Assembly (NCBI GenBank): GCA_038146865.1
Contig: JAYQSL010000002.1
Span: 712,617 to 776,616, forward strand
DNA length: 64,000 nucleotides
Direction of reading: 5' to 3'
From: GCA-2709075 sp038146865
Lineage (GTDB): Bacteria; Pseudomonadota; Alphaproteobacteria; MPNO01; UBA2964
In this document: positions 62,702 through 64,000 of the stretch, one piece after another
Layout: every line of letters starts with the position of its first letter
Numbering within the stretch: position 1 is the stretch's first letter
Made by a program: the position numbers and the translations under genes
The notes under the pieces: generated by a model
Seen by the model: only the letters and a program-made list of their open reading frames with translations
What the model was told of the DNA's origin: nothing
Databases searched by the model: none

Positions 62702-63606
62702 TCAGCTTTTATTTTTCTCTCGTAGATCTAGGTCTGCAACTATCTTAGCAAGGACTTCAAGCGGATTACGATCATTATCTATCGTTTCGCGCCTTTCATT
62801 GCCAAGAGAAGTCGTATTAAGCATCCTAAAAGTTTCTGCAGCGCCCTCATGAAATCCCGCTGGAATGCCTATTCCCGCATAAGTCTCTGACACCTGCTCC
62901 ATTTCACCGATATATCGACCAGAAAGAGACGGCAAACGGTTAAGCGCCGCATCAATTTTTTCAACCGTGCCAGCCTGGCTATTTGGCAAACGTTCTCTAA
63001 GCACTCGAGTAAAGCCATATTTCTCTGCTGCCAGCATGACCGCTGTGTAAAGCGCGAAAGCTCCTTTGTTCCAGGCACCATTGCAGATTTTTATTGCGGA
63101 ACCTTGGCCTACTTCTGACCCTAAATTTTTTACCCTAACGCCGTGCCCATCCAGCACATCAAGGACGGAAGCCTGGGGCCCTGAAGAGAAAAACGTCGGG
63201 AAATTTTCCTTTCTTGTCGGCGTGCCTCCAATGATACCTACATCGACAAAAATGACCGCCAGCATCTTTGATAATCTCTGATATTTTAATCGCGGTAGCT
63301 GGAGATGTGGCATTACAATCTACAAATGGTTTGCTCCGTCCCAATTTCTTCATCGCTATCGCTACTTGTTTTGCAACGTCCAGCGCTTTAGCGGGGTCCA
63401 GTATTGATAAAATTATGTCGGCATTTTCCTCAAGGCCTTTTCCATTGATCCGACATTATTGATACCAATTTTCTTCGGCTCTAAACCGAGTAAAATCAGA
63501 CCGATGTCATTTCAAAGGAGCGACTACTCGAAACCCCCCTCAACTAAAAATTTACCAACTCCACTGCCCATATTTCCAGGGCTTATAATCCCGATTTTGG
63601 GGTCAC
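62702..63606 (-). pseudogene. Broken 6-phosphogluconate dehydrogenase-like (beta-hydroxyacid dehydrogenase, DUF1932 type) gene
   Basis: Protein-level reconstruction across frames gives a full NAD-binding protein: IGIISPGNMGSGVGKFL (GxGxxG-like opening), EENADIILSILDPAKAL, KPFVDCNATSP, FVDVGIIGGTP, then an intact 203-codon C-terminal part ending near KICNGAWNKGAFALY and DLREKNKS. Disruptions I see: one missing A near the GTG start (63604), a missing G near 63522, a TGA where Gly is expected near 63510, an extra A near 63471, a missing G near 63432 and an extra T near 63250. The real function is dehydrogenation of an hydroxyacid; as it stands the gene could not make it. Confidence 0.72.
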
Positions 63607-63615
63607 GTTTTCTCT

Positions 63616-64000
63616 AACTAGTTTTTAATCCCAGCATTTTCTCGGGACTTGTAAACAACGATCAAAGATATCATTTTGAAAATCAATATATTGAAGAATG
63701 TGGCTCTGAAATTTTAGAATAATATCTTCTAAAACTTCCATACAACTTCTCTTGATTAACCACCAACCTAGCAGAAACTAAGTTTAGGTATGTCATAAGA
63801 TAATACTTTGCCAGGCGCTGTTCGCACACCCAAAAATAACTGAAACTGGACCTTAGAAGGCTTATCTACTGGATAGCTTAAGAAGAAATAGCCACCCGCC
63901 CAGAAGACGGGTGGCGCACTTCATGAAATAAAGACCCGTCTTTTAAATATTGTGGTTGGAATTGAGGGGTGCACTTTCCTCAATACCAAAAATGAGCTGT
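63616..64000. other. 385-bp AT-rich region without a supported gene
   Basis: No coding frame, RNA gene or repeat is supported, apart from a hairpin at 63891-63915. The region precedes the broken dehydrogenase gene and runs to the window edge. Confidence 0.5.
63881..63915 (-). terminator. Possible terminator on the minus strand
   Basis: GCCACCCG pairs with CGGGTGGC across a 9-base loop. Read on the minus strand it is followed by a T-rich stretch (TATTTCTTCTT), so it may end a gene that lies beyond the window edge. The plus strand shows no T run. Confidence 0.45.

Noticed and set aside
1..64000. CRISPR array, prophage or insertion sequence
   Set aside because: No regularly spaced repeats, transposase, integrase or phage structural genes were seen on either strand.

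Overview
The window looks like a stretch of chromosome from a free-living, aerobic, metabolically versatile alphaproteobacterium of moderate GC. The strongest evidence is gene order: purS-purQ-purL followed by bolA and a monothiol glutaredoxin, an Atm1-type ABC exporter, a type II DAHP synthase, and cysS next to a citramalate synthase. No ribosomal RNA, phage, plasmid, insertion-sequence or CRISPR signature was seen. No species can be named from this alone.

Region 1 (1-20.1 kb) is catabolic. It holds a partial alpha/beta hydrolase, a UbiD-family decarboxylase, a GST, a benzoate-CoA-ligase-type acyl-CoA synthetase, and a three-gene molybdenum hydroxylase operon whose large subunit carries a fused CoxG-like domain. 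These are followed by an amidohydrolase plus glyoxalase-like gene. A minus-strand operon comes next (quinone-oxidoreductase-like protein, split NDP-forming acyl-CoA synthetase, HpaB-type monooxygenase), then an MFS transporter coupled to a cyclic amidohydrolase, and a second UbiD. Together they look like a funnel that activates, hydroxylates, ring-opens and decarboxylates an unknown aromatic or heteroaromatic acid. Region 2 (20.3-27.4 kb) has a HupE/UreJ-type permease, tRNA-Leu(UAA), another amidohydrolase and a minus-strand operon with a CinA-like protein, a small membrane protein and three tandem paralogous MFS exporters.

Region 3 (27.4-46 kb) is mixed housekeeping: a PEP-mutase/isocitrate-lyase family enzyme, methionine aminopeptidase, TerC, a methyltransferase, purC, an Atm1-like ABC exporter, purB, a DEAD-box helicase, glyoxalase-like proteins, an amidohydrolase, a TANGO2/NRDE protein, purSQL-bolA-grxD, a tandem pair of VOC proteins and rpsD. 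Region 4 (46-61.4 kb) is mainly biosynthetic: a GMC oxidoreductase, TrmJ-like methyltransferase, citramalate synthase, cysS, nadE, type II DAHP synthase, a TctC-like binding protein paired with a small secreted protein, a fumarylacetoacetase-family/nitroreductase pair, glutathione reductase and succinate-semialdehyde dehydrogenase.

Region 5 (61.5-64 kb) is abnormal. A fourth EntS-like MFS gene has a frameshifted N-terminus, and the 6-phosphogluconate-dehydrogenase-like gene upstream of it is broken by several single-base frameshifts and a stop. The other genes in the window appear intact, so this end is either poor-quality consensus or recent gene decay. The most interesting biology is the unassigned degradation cluster in region 1. 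The tandem MFS operon, the CoxL-CoxG fusion and the TctC/small-secreted-protein pair without membrane subunits are smaller leads.
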